Origin: Halarchaeum grantii
GTDB taxonomy: Archaea > Halobacteriota > Halobacteria > Halobacteriales > Halobacteriaceae
Assembly: GCF_014647455.2 (NCBI RefSeq)
Contig: NZ_BMPF01000001.1
Location: forward strand, 248,001-312,000
Direction of reading: 5' to 3'
DNA length: 64,000 bases
Positions 16,875-25,085 of this stretch are shown here, in pieces; the first letter of the stretch is position 1; every line of letters begins with the position of its first letter. The notes under the pieces were generated by a model. That model was not told where the DNA came from, did not search any database, and saw only the letters and a program-made list of their open reading frames with translations. The position numbers and the translations under genes were made by a program.

Positions 16875-16918
16875 GCGGACTGCGGCGCCTGCAAACACGG
16901 CACGTCCTCGGGAATCAA

Positions 16919-16927
16919 GGCTATACG
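16919..16927 (+). promoter_or_regulatory. Promoter of second PHP gene
   Basis: 'ggctatacg' is centred about 27 bases before the ATG at 16950, indicating a leaderless transcript. Confidence 0.6.
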
Positions 16928-16949
16928 TCCGGCCCTCCTACTCCCGCCC

Positions 16950-17702
16950 ATGTCTACTCTCCGACTGGACCCGCACGTCCACTCGGACGCCTCCTACGAT
17001 GGCCACGAGCGCGTGGAGCTCATCCTCGAGCACGCCGCCGACATCGGTCTGGACGGCGTCGTCATCACCGACCACGACGAGATCGACGCGTCGCTCCGCG
17101 CCGCCCGCCTCGCGCCCGACTACGGGCTGGTGGGCGTCCCCGGCGTCGAGGTCTCCACGAAGCACGGCCACCTCCTCGCCATCGGCGTCACCGAGTGCCC
17201 CGACCCCGGGATGGGGTATCGCGAGACCGCCGACGCCGTCCGCGAACTGGGCGGCGTCGCGGTCGCCGCACACCCCTTCCAGCGGAGTCGTCACGGCGTC
17301 AAGCGCCGCCACCTCGTCCCGGACGAGCCCTCGGCTGACCCCGCCGTTGACGCCGTCGAGGTCTACAACTCGATGCTGTTCACGGGCTACCGGAACCGCC
17401 GCGCGCGGCGTTTCGCGCGCGCTCGCGGCCTCCCCGGTATCGGTTCGAGCGACGCCCACTACCTGATGAACGTCGGGCGCGCCTACACCGAGGTCGAGGT
17501 CCCCGGCCCGGACGCGCCCGCGAACGTCGACTACGAGGCCGTCGTCGACGCGATCCGCACCGGCGCGACCGCCGTCGACGGCGGACGCACGCCCGTCCGC
17601 CGGAGCGCCAGCCAGTACGCGAAGGGCGCCGTCAGAAAGAGCGTCTTCACGGTCACGTCGCGCGCGCCGTTCGTCCCCGCGTACCCGGTATCGATGCGCT
17701 AG
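16950..17702 (+). CDS. PHP-domain metal-dependent phosphoesterase (paralogue)
   Basis: 250 residues with the PHP metal motifs 'DPHVHSDASYDG', 'VITDHDEID', 'VAAHPFQRS' and 'GSSDAHYLM'. It is paralogous to the protein at 3677-4360: both share 'AARLAPDYGLVGVPGVEV'-like and 'VDAVEVYNS'-like stretches and a basic C-terminus. The C-terminal 'RTPVRRSASQYAKGAVRKS' mirrors 'RTPWRISFRQAAGGAKRRV' in the first copy, so the pair share a tail beyond the catalytic fold that may bind nucleic acid or membrane. The substrate is unknown. Confidence 0.87.
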   Translation: MSTLRLDPHVHSDASYDGHERVELILEHAADIGLDGVVITDHDEIDASLRAARLAPDYGLVGVPGVEVSTKHGHLLAIGVTECPDPGMGYRETADAVRELGGVAVAAHPFQRSRHGVKRRHLVPDEPSADPAVDAVEVYNSMLFTGYRNRRARRFARARGLPGIGSSDAHYLMNVGRAYTEVEVPGPDAPANVDYEAVVDAIRTGATAVDGGRTPVRRSASQYAKGAVRKSVFTVTSRAPFVPAYPVSMR

Positions 17703-17710
17703 CTCCGCGG

Positions 17711-17995
17711 TTAGTGCTCGACGCCGAGGTCCTTCGCGCGCTGGGCGGCGAGGTCGGCCACCTGCTCGACCGTGAGGTCGGACTGGTTCGCGAGCACGCG
17801 ACAGAGCATTCCGAGCTGCCGTGACGCCGTCTGCTGGAGCTCGCGCGGGTCGTCCGTGTCGTTCCCGAAGAAGAACTCGTTCTCCCCGTCGTCGGTGAGG
17901 AGCCCGAGGTAGATGGACGTCAGGTCGTCGCGCTCGAGCGCCGCCGTCGCCTGCTCGCGGACCTCCTCGAACTGCGTCGTCTCGCTCTCGCTCAT
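17711..17995 (-). CDS. Conserved hypothetical acidic protein
   Basis: 94 residues from the ATG at 17993-17995 ('MSESETTQFEEVREQATAAL'). Mostly alpha-helical by pattern, with 'FFFGNDTDDPRELQQTASRQ' in the middle and 'LTVEQVADLAAQRAKDLGVEH' at the end. No cysteines in metal-binding pairs and no HTH. I do not recognise the family beyond thinking it is restricted to haloarchaea. Convergent with the PHP gene, eight bases apart; an upstream in-frame extension is Arg-rich and rejected. Confidence 0.65.
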   Translation of the reverse strand: MSESETTQFEEVREQATAALERDDLTSIYLGLLTDDGENEFFFGNDTDDPRELQQTASRQLGMLCRVLANQSDLTVEQVADLAAQRAKDLGVEH

Positions 17996-18092
17996 ACGCA
18001 CCGATGGAGTGGCGCGCTCAAAAGCCCACGGCTCCCGGTGGCAACCGCGCGCTCGCCAGCGGCTCGCGCGCGGAGCGTGCCGCATCCAAACC

Positions 18093-18101
18093 ACTTTTAA
18101 T
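18093..18101 (+). promoter_or_regulatory. MFS transporter promoter TATA box
   Basis: 'cttttaatc' predicts initiation near 18120 and a leader of about 65 bases. The leader holds a perfect 12-base palindrome 'CTAGCCGGCTAG' (18148-18159) and a Shine-Dalgarno 'GGAGGA' at 18177-18182, five bases before the ATG. Confidence 0.55.
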
Positions 18102-18176
18102 CGCTCTTGACCGTGTGTTCAGTAAATGGGTCTCCACGTGTCCGACACTAGCCGGCTAGCGGATGCGCCGTTGCGC

Positions 18177-18182
18177 GGAGGA
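18177..18182 (+). promoter_or_regulatory. Shine-Dalgarno site of the MFS gene
   Basis: 'GGAGGA' five bases upstream of the ATG at 18188. It supports that start and contrasts with the leaderless pattern of most genes here. Confidence 0.55.
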
Positions 18183-18187
18183 AGCCG

Positions 18188-19501
18188 ATGGGCGTAGTCA
18201 GCTACGTTCGGCGGCTCTTCTCGGTCGACCGGCGCGTTCTCGTGCTCGCGCTCGCACGAGCGATGGACTCGCTCGGCAACTCCTTCCTCATCGTCGTCCT
18301 CCCGCTGTTCATCGGCGACGTCATCGCGGGCGGCGCGACCAGCGGCGTCACCGTCGGCATCGGCGGCTTCGACGTCACGCTCGCGGAGAGCCTCGCGGTC
18401 GGCGTCGTCCTCTCGATGTTCGGCTTCCTGAACAGCTTCGGCCAGCCGTTCACCGGGCGCTGGTCGGACCGGACGCAGAAGCGTCGCGCGTTCGTCCTCT
18501 TCGGCCTCGGCGTCCTCGCCGTGACGAACGTCGCGTACGCCTTCGCGGGGACCTACCTCCAGCTGTTCGTCATTCGCGCGCTCCAAGGCTTCGGCGTCGC
18601 GTTCACCGTGCCCGCCACCATCGCGCTCGTGAACGAACTCGCCACCGACGACACCCGTGGGAACAACATGGGCGTCTTCAACACCTTCCGCCTGCTCGGC
18701 TTCGGCCTCGGCCCCATCTTCGCGGGCGGCCTCGTCCACAGCGGCCCCTACTTCGGCGGCGCCCTCACCGGCTACAACGCCGCGTTCACCATCGCCGCCG
18801 CCGGCGCGCTCCTCAGCTTCGTCCTCGTCACGCTGCTCGTCGAGGACCCCGAGACCGTCGAGGCCGACGCGGGCGACGACCTCTCGATCGCCGTCCTCGA
18901 CCACGAGCGCGAGGGGAAGTTCCTCGACCCCGTCTTCACGCTCGGCGTCGCCTCGCTGTTCATGGCCATCGGCATCGCGCTCCTCGCCGCCATCGAGTCG
19001 CAGGTGAACGCCCGCCTCGACCAGACCGCGTTCCTGTTCGGCATCGAGTTCGCGGCGTTCGTCCTCGCGCAGGTCCTGCTCCAAGCCCCGATCGGTGACG
19101 CGAGCGACACCTACGGGCGCAAGCCGTTCGTCCTCGGCGGCCTCCTGTTGCTCGCGCCGGCGACGCTCGCACAGGGCTTCGTCACCGAACCGTGGATGAT
19201 GATCGTCGCGCGCTTCGTGCAGGGGATCGCCGGCGCCGCCGTCTTCGCGCCCGCGATGGCGCTCGCCGGTGACTACGCGCGCGCCGGCCAGTCCGGCACC
19301 CAACTCTCCGTGCTCACGATGGCGTTCGGCCTCGGCGTCGCCATCGGCCCGCTCGTCTCCGGCGCGCTCGCCGCCATCTCCTACGCGACGCCGTTCGTCC
19401 TCGGCGGCGCCCTCGCCCTCCTCGGCGCGATACTCGTCCACACGCAGGTCGAGGACACCGTTCGCGACGACGACGCCCCCGAGGCCGTCGCGGGCGACTA
19501 G
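18188..19501 (+). CDS. Major facilitator superfamily transporter
   Basis: 437 residues, twelve predicted membrane helices. MFS motif A occurs after helix 2 ('GRWSDRTQKRRAFV') and again in the second half ('GDASDTYGRKPFV'). 'LVNELATDDTRGNNMGVFNT' fits the drug/sugar-efflux (DHA1-like) branch. The central cytoplasmic loop ('VEDPETVEADAGDDLSIAVL') is acidic. The substrate cannot be deduced. It is preceded by a leader with a palindrome that may be a regulator site, and its stop overlaps the convergent small membrane gene by four bases. Confidence 0.87.
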   Translation: MGVVSYVRRLFSVDRRVLVLALARAMDSLGNSFLIVVLPLFIGDVIAGGATSGVTVGIGGFDVTLAESLAVGVVLSMFGFLNSFGQPFTGRWSDRTQKRRAFVLFGLGVLAVTNVAYAFAGTYLQLFVIRALQGFGVAFTVPATIALVNELATDDTRGNNMGVFNTFRLLGFGLGPIFAGGLVHSGPYFGGALTGYNAAFTIAAAGALLSFVLVTLLVEDPETVEADAGDDLSIAVLDHEREGKFLDPVFTLGVASLFMAIGIALLAAIESQVNARLDQTAFLFGIEFAAFVLAQVLLQAPIGDASDTYGRKPFVLGGLLLLAPATLAQGFVTEPWMMIVARFVQGIAGAAVFAPAMALAGDYARAGQSGTQLSVLTMAFGLGVAIGPLVSGALAAISYATPFVLGGALALLGAILVHTQVEDTVRDDDAPEAVAGD

Positions 19502-19764
19502 CGGTAGAGGGAGACGTAGAGCGTCGCGAACCCGACGATGAACGGGAGCGTCGCACCGATCTCGAAGACGGGGCCGGTCGGGAGCTGGTCGGAGAGCACG
19601 GTCAGTCCGACGCCCATGCTGACGAACGCGAAGCCGATGAAGGCGTACTCGAGGCGCGGCGTCCCGTTGCGCCGATAGGCCTGAAAGCTGATGAGCGTCA
19701 GGCCGAGCGTGAGCGCGAAGAGCACGAGGCGGAGCGCGACGAGGACGATGCTCGCGAGCGTCAT
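19498..19764 (-). CDS. Small three-helix membrane protein (resembles DUF7521)
   Basis: 88 residues with three hydrophobic segments (about 5-26, 37-55 and 65-85) and a short basic loop 'QAYRRNGTPRLEY' after the first helix. It lies 91 bases downstream of, and on the same strand as, the HTH gene at 19856-20203, so the two form a regulator/membrane-protein pair like those at 20843-21539 and 24792-25479. Function unknown; a signal-sensing or anchoring partner for the regulator is inference. Confidence 0.7.
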   Translation of the reverse strand: MTLASIVLVALRLVLFALTLGLTLISFQAYRRNGTPRLEYAFIGFAFVSMGVGLTVLSDQLPTGPVFEIGATLPFIVGFATLYVSLYR

Positions 19765-19855
19765 CGGTCGCTTCGACGTTCGTCACGGAACGCATAAACG
19801 TACCCCTTCTGTCGGGTCGGTGCGCCGCCGTGGTCCGCGTGCGCTCGCCCCCGCA

Positions 19856-20203
19856 TCACTCACCACCGAGTTCCGACCAGAGGTCGCTGAAGCGGTCCGC
19901 GAGGTCGTCCTCGCGGCGGACCTCGACGACGTACTCGTCGTCCTCGAGACGGACGGAGAGCTCCTCGAACGTCGCGGCGTAGCGCTTGTAGTGGTTACCG
20001 TCGGGCGCGACGGCGGTCCGTGCGGTGACCAGCTCGCAGGACTGCAGGTCGTCGAGGCGCCGATAGACGGTGGGGAGCGAGACGTCGAGCGCGTCCGCGA
20101 GCTCCTTCGCGGAGCGTGGCTCGTCGTTCACGGCGGCGAGCACCGCGCGGGCGCGCGGGTCGCCGAGCGCGTCGAGTAGGTCATCGGCCCCCACGAGTGA
20201 CAC
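19856..20203 (-). CDS. ArsR-like winged-helix transcriptional regulator
   Basis: 115 residues from the GTG at 20201-20203; a second GTG nine bases later is possible and no ATG fits. The HTH runs 'DDLLDALGDPRARAVLAAVN', 'RSAKELADALDVSLPTVYRR', then a wing 'VTARTAVAPDGNHYKRYAAT'. A charged C-terminal helix pair follows ('VVEVRREDDLADRFSDLWSE'). Typical of haloarchaeal one-domain regulators. Divergent from the PadR-like gene, sharing a 93-base control region; paired with the membrane gene downstream. Confidence 0.75.
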   Translation of the reverse strand: MSLVGADDLLDALGDPRARAVLAAVNDEPRSAKELADALDVSLPTVYRRLDDLQSCELVTARTAVAPDGNHYKRYAATFEELSVRLEDDEYVVEVRREDDLADRFSDLWSELGGE

Positions 20204-20265
20204 TGTTCGAGTCGTCGGTACCCCGCTAGATGAAGCTTTCTCAAACCGTGAAACCACTCTCCGTT

Positions 20266-20274
20266 CCTTAACTA
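20266..20274 (+). promoter_or_regulatory. Promoter of PadR-like gene
   Basis: 'ccttaacta' centred about 27 bases before the ATG at 20297 fits a leaderless transcript. The same 93-base gap must hold the divergent HTH promoter. Confidence 0.5.
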
Positions 20275-20296
20275 TCCGCGCGGCGTCGTACGGCGC

Positions 20297-20800
20297 ATGA
20301 AGGAGCACTGGGGAGGGACGGTGGAACCGTCCGGGTCGGCGCCCGAGGAGATTACCGTCGAGAGCCTGCTGCGCGAACTCGACGCCGACGCCTCGAGCGA
20401 CGAGGCGACCGTGCGTCCCACCGAACTGCTCGAGGACGCGCTGGTGTCGCTGGACGCGGACGCCGAGGGCTTTCGCTTCGACGAGGACATCGTCAAGCAC
20501 AGCCTCGACGAACTCCTCCTCGTCCTCATCGCCGCGCGCGCCGACGGGACGCACGGCAAGCAGCTGATGGACGACCTCGACCAGCGCTTCGACGCGCGGC
20601 TCAGCCCCGGTACCGTCTACCCGCGCCTCCACGACATGGACGCCGAGGGCACGGTCGCCGTCCGCGAGATGGTGCGCACGAAGGAGTACACGATTTCGGA
20701 CGACGCCGAAGCCGAGGCGCGCGTGCGCGAGGCGATGCTCCAGCACCTCGCGATCGGCCGCTTCCTCGAGCGCGCGCTGGCGGACGGCGACCTCTTCTAG
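20297..20800 (+). CDS. PadR-family transcriptional regulator with N-terminal extension
   Basis: 167 residues. The PadR-type winged helix spans about 68-145: 'DELLLVLIAARADGTHGKQL', 'LSPGTVYPRLHDMDAEGTVA' and wing 'REMVRTKEYTISDDAEAE'. The first 65 residues are acidic and lack the usual PadR start. Members repress detoxification or export genes; the ABC exporter at 21.8-24.8 kb and the MFS gene are candidate targets by position only. The next HTH gene follows 42 bases downstream. Confidence 0.78.
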   Translation: MKEHWGGTVEPSGSAPEEITVESLLRELDADASSDEATVRPTELLEDALVSLDADAEGFRFDEDIVKHSLDELLLVLIAARADGTHGKQLMDDLDQRFDARLSPGTVYPRLHDMDAEGTVAVREMVRTKEYTISDDAEAEARVREAMLQHLAIGRFLERALADGDLF

Positions 20801-20842
20801 ACCGGTACCTATTTCGTTCGCTCGTCGCCCATTTTCGAGGGA

Positions 20843-21136
20843 ATGCGACAGCTGCTCTGGTGGCTCATCGGCGGGTCGCGTGGCGGGAAGAACCGCCTAC
20901 GCATCGTCCGCGCCCTCCAGCGCCGACCGATGAACACGAACCAGCTGTCGAACGAACTCGAGTTGAACTACAAGACCGTCCAGCACCACCTCGAGGTGCT
21001 GGAGGAGAACGACGTCGTCACGACGCGCGGAGACAACTACGGCAAGATGTACTTCCTCACAGACGCACTGACCGAGAACCTCGACATCCTCGAGGAGATC
21101 GCCGAACAGGCCGACATCGACATCGATGACGCGTAA
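20843..21136 (+). CDS. ArsR-like HTH regulator, partner of membrane protein (cassette 1)
   Basis: 97 residues. N-terminal 'RQLLWWLIGGSRGGKNRLRI' is hydrophobic enough to touch the membrane; the winged HTH is 'RPMNTNQLSNELELNYKTVQ' then 'HHLEVLEENDVVTTRGDNYG'. It is clearly paralogous to the protein at 24792-25085, sharing RPxNTNQL, YxTxQHHL and GDxYGxxYF. It overlaps the following membrane gene by eleven bases, so regulator and membrane protein are made together. Confidence 0.8.
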   Translation: MRQLLWWLIGGSRGGKNRLRIVRALQRRPMNTNQLSNELELNYKTVQHHLEVLEENDVVTTRGDNYGKMYFLTDALTENLDILEEIAEQADIDIDDA

Positions 21137-21539
21137 CGTCACACCGCTGGCGAAGACGGCGCTCGTCGTCGCGCTCGCGGGGGTGTGCGGCGCGCTCGCG
21201 GGTCTCCTCGTCCCGAGCGTCCCGCTCCCACCGGAGCTGTCGAACTCGCTCGTGGAGACGCTCGTCCGCGTGAAGTTCGGCGTCGCGACGTTCAACCTCG
21301 CGGTACTCGTCGCGCTCGTCGCCGCGTACGTCGACGTCTACCGGGACCTCCCGAACAAGTACACGCTCAGCCTCCTCGTGACGAGTCTGGCGCTCCTGCT
21401 CTACGCGCTCTCCGCGAACCCGCTCGTCGCGCTCCTCTTCGGCTTCCCACCGCATCCGGCGCTCGGGCCGTTCGGCTTCCTCCCGGACGTCTTCGTGGCA
21501 GTCGCCATCGTCGTTCTCTTCTACCAGAGCCAGACGTAA
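21126..21539 (+). CDS. Four-helix membrane protein paired with HTH regulator (cassette 1)
   Basis: 137 residues, four hydrophobic segments (about 9-28, 48-68, 77-105 and 112-133). The second half 'LYALSANPLVALLFGFPP' and 'GFLPDVFVAVAIVVLFYQSQ' are matched by the paralogue at 25078-25479 ('LYAATSNPLLPLLFGFGP', 'FLPDLFACLAALTLYHQSAT'). Nothing catalytic is visible. Its overlap with the HTH gene and the duplication of the whole pair suggest a two-protein sensor, with the membrane part receiving a signal; that is inference. Confidence 0.75.
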   Translation: MTRNVTPLAKTALVVALAGVCGALAGLLVPSVPLPPELSNSLVETLVRVKFGVATFNLAVLVALVAAYVDVYRDLPNKYTLSLLVTSLALLLYALSANPLVALLFGFPPHPALGPFGFLPDVFVAVAIVVLFYQSQT

Positions 21540-21609
21540 GTCCGGGGATGCGTCGCGCGCTCGGCGTCGCGGCGCCGCGCGCGTCCCCGAACGCCGCGAC
21601 TTCTCCGCC

Positions 21610-21635
21610 GAATTTGTGCCTCCGTTGTGCCTAAC
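21610..21635 (+). promoter_or_regulatory. Candidate operator upstream of the exporter operon
   Basis: 'GAATTTGTGCCTC' (21610-21622) is repeated exactly at 25483-25495, just after the second cassette. Here 'TTGTGCCT' also occurs twice in direct orientation (21614 and 21625). The gap to the next gene start (21792) also contains 'ctttaggagg' near 21661, a possible TATA or SD element. Confidence 0.35.
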
Positions 21636-21791
21636 TCCGGCGTAATCTCGGAAATTTGACTTTAGGAGGCGTGTCGTTCGGGCGAGTGTGCAGACGCCAG
21701 CCATCACCCCGCCGCTCGCGACACACGACCCGAGCGGCACCGACGCATCGCATCGGACACCGACCGTCGCCCTCGCGGAGGTGACGCGGGC

Positions 21792-22997
21792 GTGAGACGG
21801 ACGTGGCGGAGTGCCGCCCTCGCCGTGCTCGTCGTCGCGAGCGCGCTCACCGGGACGGTCACGGCCGTGAGCGCCGACCAACCGGACGTACAGCTCTCCT
21901 CGGTCACCGTCTCGCCGGACGACCCCACGACCGGCGAATCGGTCACTGTCGAGACGACGATTTCGAACCTCGCGAGCACGAACGGGACCGTCGACGTGAC
22001 GGCCGTCTACCTGCGGAAGTCCGGACGCTCGACGGAGTACGGACGCACCACTGACGTCGGCTCCATCGCGCCCGGTAGCACCCTCACCGTGCCGCTGACG
22101 GCGTCCTTCGACAGCGCGGGCGAGCAGCGCCTCACCGTCCACGTCACCGTCCGCGACGCCGACGGTGAGCACACGAGCTACGAGTACCCGGTGTCGGTCG
22201 ACGTCGAGGACCCCGTCGTGAAGGCCGGCCTCTCGACGACCACGAACGACTCCGGGCAGACGACGGCGACGCTGACGAACTACGGAAACGTGAACTTCAC
22301 CGACGTCACCATCGAGACGCTCGCGGACGGTGACGTCCTCGACAGCCAGTACACCTTCGACGTCGACCCCGCCGAGAGCCGGAGCGTCGCCTTCGACACC
22401 GAGGACTACGACGCCGACACCGTCACGTTCCGCGCGAGCTACACCGCGAACGGCGAGACGCACGAGACCACGCGCACCGTCGCCCTCGAACACGAGGTCA
22501 CCGGGCGGATCCGGCTGACCGGCGTCGAGGCGACGCAGAGCGGGTCGACCGTCACGCTCGACGGCGACGCCGCGAACATCGGCGGGACGGACGTCGACTC
22601 CCTCCTCGTCAGCGTGCAGGACTCGGGGAGCGTCGCGCCGTCCGGCGGCGCCGGCGAGTACTTCGTCGGCTCCGTGGACGCGAGCGAGTTCGCGACCTTC
22701 GAGCTCGACGCCTCGGTTAGCGGGGACGTCACGTCGATTCCCGTCGAACTCACCTACCTCGTCGACGGCGAGCGCGTGACGACGACACAAAGCATCAGCG
22801 TCGCCTCGACCGGCGGCGCGTCGACGAACCAGTCCGCCGGTGCGTCGGGTGCGCCGAGCGGGATGAGCGGCCCGCCGGCGTCGAGCGGAAGCGGCGGCAT
22901 CGCCGCCACGCTCACCAGCGGCCCCGTCCTCGGCGGGCTGGTCGCCGTGCTCGTCGCGCTCGGCGGCGGCCTCTACTACCTCTGGAACCGCGAATGA
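21792..22997 (+). CDS. Secreted CARDB/COG1361-type protein of an ABC export operon
   Basis: 401 residues from a GTG start. Sec signal peptide (about 1-28, 'LAVLVVASALTGTVTAVSAD'), then repeated Ig-like beta domains with 'VTVSPDDPTTGESVTVETTI' and 'ATLTNYGNVNFTDVTIETL', a Ser/Gly-rich stalk (345-370) and a C-terminal membrane helix 'PVLGGLVAVLVALGGGLYYL'. So it is an outward-facing, membrane-anchored adhesion-like protein. In haloarchaea such proteins precede MacB-like ATPase and permease genes, as here: the next gene begins inside its last codons. Role probably as the extracytoplasmic part of the exporter. Confidence 0.82.
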   Translation: MRRTWRSAALAVLVVASALTGTVTAVSADQPDVQLSSVTVSPDDPTTGESVTVETTISNLASTNGTVDVTAVYLRKSGRSTEYGRTTDVGSIAPGSTLTVPLTASFDSAGEQRLTVHVTVRDADGEHTSYEYPVSVDVEDPVVKAGLSTTTNDSGQTTATLTNYGNVNFTDVTIETLADGDVLDSQYTFDVDPAESRSVAFDTEDYDADTVTFRASYTANGETHETTRTVALEHEVTGRIRLTGVEATQSGSTVTLDGDAANIGGTDVDSLLVSVQDSGSVAPSGGAGEYFVGSVDASEFATFELDASVSGDVTSIPVELTYLVDGERVTTTQSISVASTGGASTNQSAGASGAPSGMSGPPASSGSGGIAATLTSGPVLGGLVAVLVALGGGLYYLWNRE

Positions 22998-23656
22998 GCG
23001 TCATCGAACTCGACTCCGTGGTCAAGCGCTACGAGAGCGGCCCGGAGACCGTCGTCGCGCTGAAGGGCGTGGACTTCCACGCCGAGCGCGGCGAGATGGT
23101 CGTCGTCACCGGCCCGTCCGGGAGCGGGAAGAGCACGATGCTCAACATGATCGGCCTGCTCGACGCGCCGAGCGAGGGGACCGTCCACCTCGACGGCCGC
23201 GACGTCACGGACGCGAGCGAGGACGAACGCACCGAGGAGCGCCGCTCGGAGCTCGGGTTCGTCTTCCAGGACTTCCACCTCCTCCCGATGCTGAACGCCG
23301 TCGAGAACGTCGAACTCCCCTCGATGTGGGACACGGACGTCGACCGACACGAGCGCGCGATTGCCCTCCTGAAACGCGTCGGCCTCGGCGAGCGCCTCGA
23401 TCACACCCCGGACGAGCTCTCCGGCGGCCAACAGCAGCGCGTCGCCATCGCGCGCTCGCTCATCAACGAACCGGACGTCCTCCTCGCGGACGAACCCACC
23501 GGCAACCTCGATCAGGCGACCGGCCGCACCATCCTCGACGAGATGGCGCGACTGAAGGAGGAGGAGAACATCGCCATCGTCGCGATCACACACGACGAGC
23601 AGATGGCGGCGTACGCCGACCGCGTCGTCCGCATCGTCGACGGGGTGGTACAGTGA
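22994..23656 (+). CDS. ABC transporter ATP-binding protein (MacB/LolD type)
   Basis: 220 residues. Walker A 'GPSGSGKS' (40-47), Q-loop 'FVFQDFHLL', signature '[14 protein letters not shown]' (142 onward), Walker B 'VLLADEPTG' and switch histidine in 'AITHD'. The short length and '[10 protein letters not shown]' place it with MacB/LolD/FtsE ATPases that drive mechanotransmission rather than import. ATGA overlap with the CARDB gene upstream and GTGA overlap with the permease downstream. Confidence 0.94.
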   Translation: MSVIELDSVVKRYESGPETVVALKGVDFHAERGEMVVVTGPSGSGKSTMLNMIGLLDAPSEGTVHLDGRDVTDASEDERTEERRSELGFVFQDFHLLPMLNAVENVELPSMWDTDVDRHERAIALLKRVGLGERLDHTPDELSGGQQQRVAIARSLINEPDVLLADEPTGNLDQATGRTILDEMARLKEEENIAIVAITHDEQMAAYADRVVRIVDGVVQ

Positions 23657-24795
23657 GCCTCCTCTGGCGCTTCCCGAGCGTCCTGATGGCGTGGCGGAAC
23701 CTCGGACGGAACCGGATGCGGACCGTGCTCGCCGCGCTCGGCATCATCATCGGCGTCATGGCGATCGCCTCGCTCGGCATGGCGACCGTCGCGATCCAAC
23801 AGCAGGCCTCCTCACAGCTCGGCAGCCTGACGAATCAGGTGTCGGTCTCCGCCGGCGAAGACCTCGACACGGACGGCCTCACCGACGACCAGATCTCGGA
23901 GATCGAGAGCATCGCGGCGGACGCGACCGTCGTCCCGCAGAAGACGAACAACACCGAGCTCACCTCGCGGAGCGGGGCGACGGCGCGGGTGAGCGTCACG
24001 GGGGTGACGAACGCCGCCGCGCTCTACGACGTGTCTGCGGGCGAGTCGCCGAGTCGACTGACCACGGGCGCGCTCGTCACCAACAGCACCGCCCAACAGC
24101 TCGGCCTCGAACTCGGCGATCCCGTCGAGTACGACGGCCACCTCTATCGGGTTCGGGGGTTCATCGAGTCCGAGACCGGCTTCGGGCCGGGCGGCGGCCG
24201 AGGGGAACTCGTTCTCCCCGTCTCCGCGCTCTCCAACCAGCAGTACTACGACTCGGTGACGGTCATCGCCGAGGACGGTGACGCCGCGAGTGCGCTCTCC
24301 GACGACTTGGACGCGTACTTCAACACGGAGGACGAGACCACCCTCCAGATACAGAGCTACTCGGGCGTCCAGCAGAACATCGGGGGCTTCATGGACACGC
24401 TCCAGACCGCGCTCCTCGGCATCGGCGGCATCTCGCTCGTCGTCGCGAGCGTCGCCATCCTGAACGTCATGCTGATGAGCGTCATCGAGCGCCGGGGCGA
24501 GATCGGCGTCCTGCGCGCCGTCGGCATCCGGCGCGGCGAGGTGCTGCGCATGATCCTCACCGAGTCCGCCTTCCTCGGCGTGCTCGGCGGACTCGTCGGC
24601 GCGCTCGGGAGCCTCGGCGTCGGGCTGGTGCTCTTCAGCGTGCTCGCGGGCGACGCGACGGCTGTCCTCCAGTGGGCGAGCTCACAGTACCTCCTCTACG
24701 GCCTCGCGTTCGCGGTCGTCGCGAGCGTCCTCAGCGGGTTCTACCCCGCGTGGAAGGCCGCGAACGAGTCGCCGATCGACGCCCTCCGAGGATGA
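23653..24795 (+). CDS. ABC transporter permease (MacB/FtsX family)
   Basis: 380 residues from the GTG at 23653, which overlaps the ATPase stop. First helix 'RTVLAALGIIIGVMAIASLG' follows the family 'AWRNLGRNRMR' entry; a periplasmic-type MacB-PCD domain (about 50-240) is inserted; three helices end the protein ('LVVASVAILNVMLMSVIERR', 'GVLGGLVGALGSLGVGLVLF', 'LLYGLAFAVVASVLSGFYPA'). 'RRGEIGVLRAVG' is the coupling motif. With its ATPase it likely exports or handles a lipid, peptide or surface molecule. Confidence 0.92.
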   Translation: MSLLWRFPSVLMAWRNLGRNRMRTVLAALGIIIGVMAIASLGMATVAIQQQASSQLGSLTNQVSVSAGEDLDTDGLTDDQISEIESIAADATVVPQKTNNTELTSRSGATARVSVTGVTNAAALYDVSAGESPSRLTTGALVTNSTAQQLGLELGDPVEYDGHLYRVRGFIESETGFGPGGGRGELVLPVSALSNQQYYDSVTVIAEDGDAASALSDDLDAYFNTEDETTLQIQSYSGVQQNIGGFMDTLQTALLGIGGISLVVASVAILNVMLMSVIERRGEIGVLRAVGIRRGEVLRMILTESAFLGVLGGLVGALGSLGVGLVLFSVLAGDATAVLQWASSQYLLYGLAFAVVASVLSGFYPAWKAANESPIDALRG

Positions 24796-25085
24796 GCGAC
24801 CGCGCCGCCCCGGACGAGCACACCCGCCGGCTCCTCGAGTGGGTCGCGGAGAACGAGAACCGCCGCCGCGTCGTCCGCGCGCTCTGCGAGCGCCCTCGGA
24901 ACACGAACCAACTCGCCGACGCGCTCGACCTCCACTACCGGACGGCCCAACACCACCTGCGGCGTCTGTGCGAGCGCGGCGCGCTCACGTCCGTCGGTGA
25001 CGGCTACGGCGAGACGTACTTTCCGGCGGACCGCGTCGCGTCGTATGCGTACCGCCTCGGCGCCACGGAGGACGCGGATGAGTGA
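24792..25085 (+). CDS. ArsR-like HTH regulator (cassette 2)
   Basis: 97 residues, starting inside the permease stop (ATGA). The winged HTH 'RPRNTNQLADALDLHYRTAQ' / 'HHLRRLCERGALTSVGDGYG' is a paralogue of the regulator at 20843. The N-terminus differs: no Trp-rich stretch. Its direct coupling to the exporter genes makes it part of the same operon, while cassette 1 lies just upstream of that operon. Confidence 0.8.
   Translation: MSDRAAPDEHTRRLLEWVAENENRRRVVRALCERPRNTNQLADALDLHYRTAQHHLRRLCERGALTSVGDGYGETYFPADRVASYAYRLGATEDADE

Noticed and set aside
13662-16898. Very long minus-strand open frame (over 1000 codons)
   Set aside because: Only its last third (to 14696) has protein-like sequence (Dph2). 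The rest is antisense to the MBL and HisG-like genes and is a by-product of scarce stop codons in GC-rich DNA.
3677-17702. The two PHP genes as a duplicated block
   Set aside because: Only the genes are paralogous; flanking genes differ, so this is ordinary gene-family duplication and not a repeated segment.
23326-23652. In-frame upstream extension of the FtsX-like permease (109 codons)
   Set aside because: It is antisense-like shadow within the ATPase gene; the GTG at 23653 overlaps the ATPase stop and leads straight into the family N-terminus.
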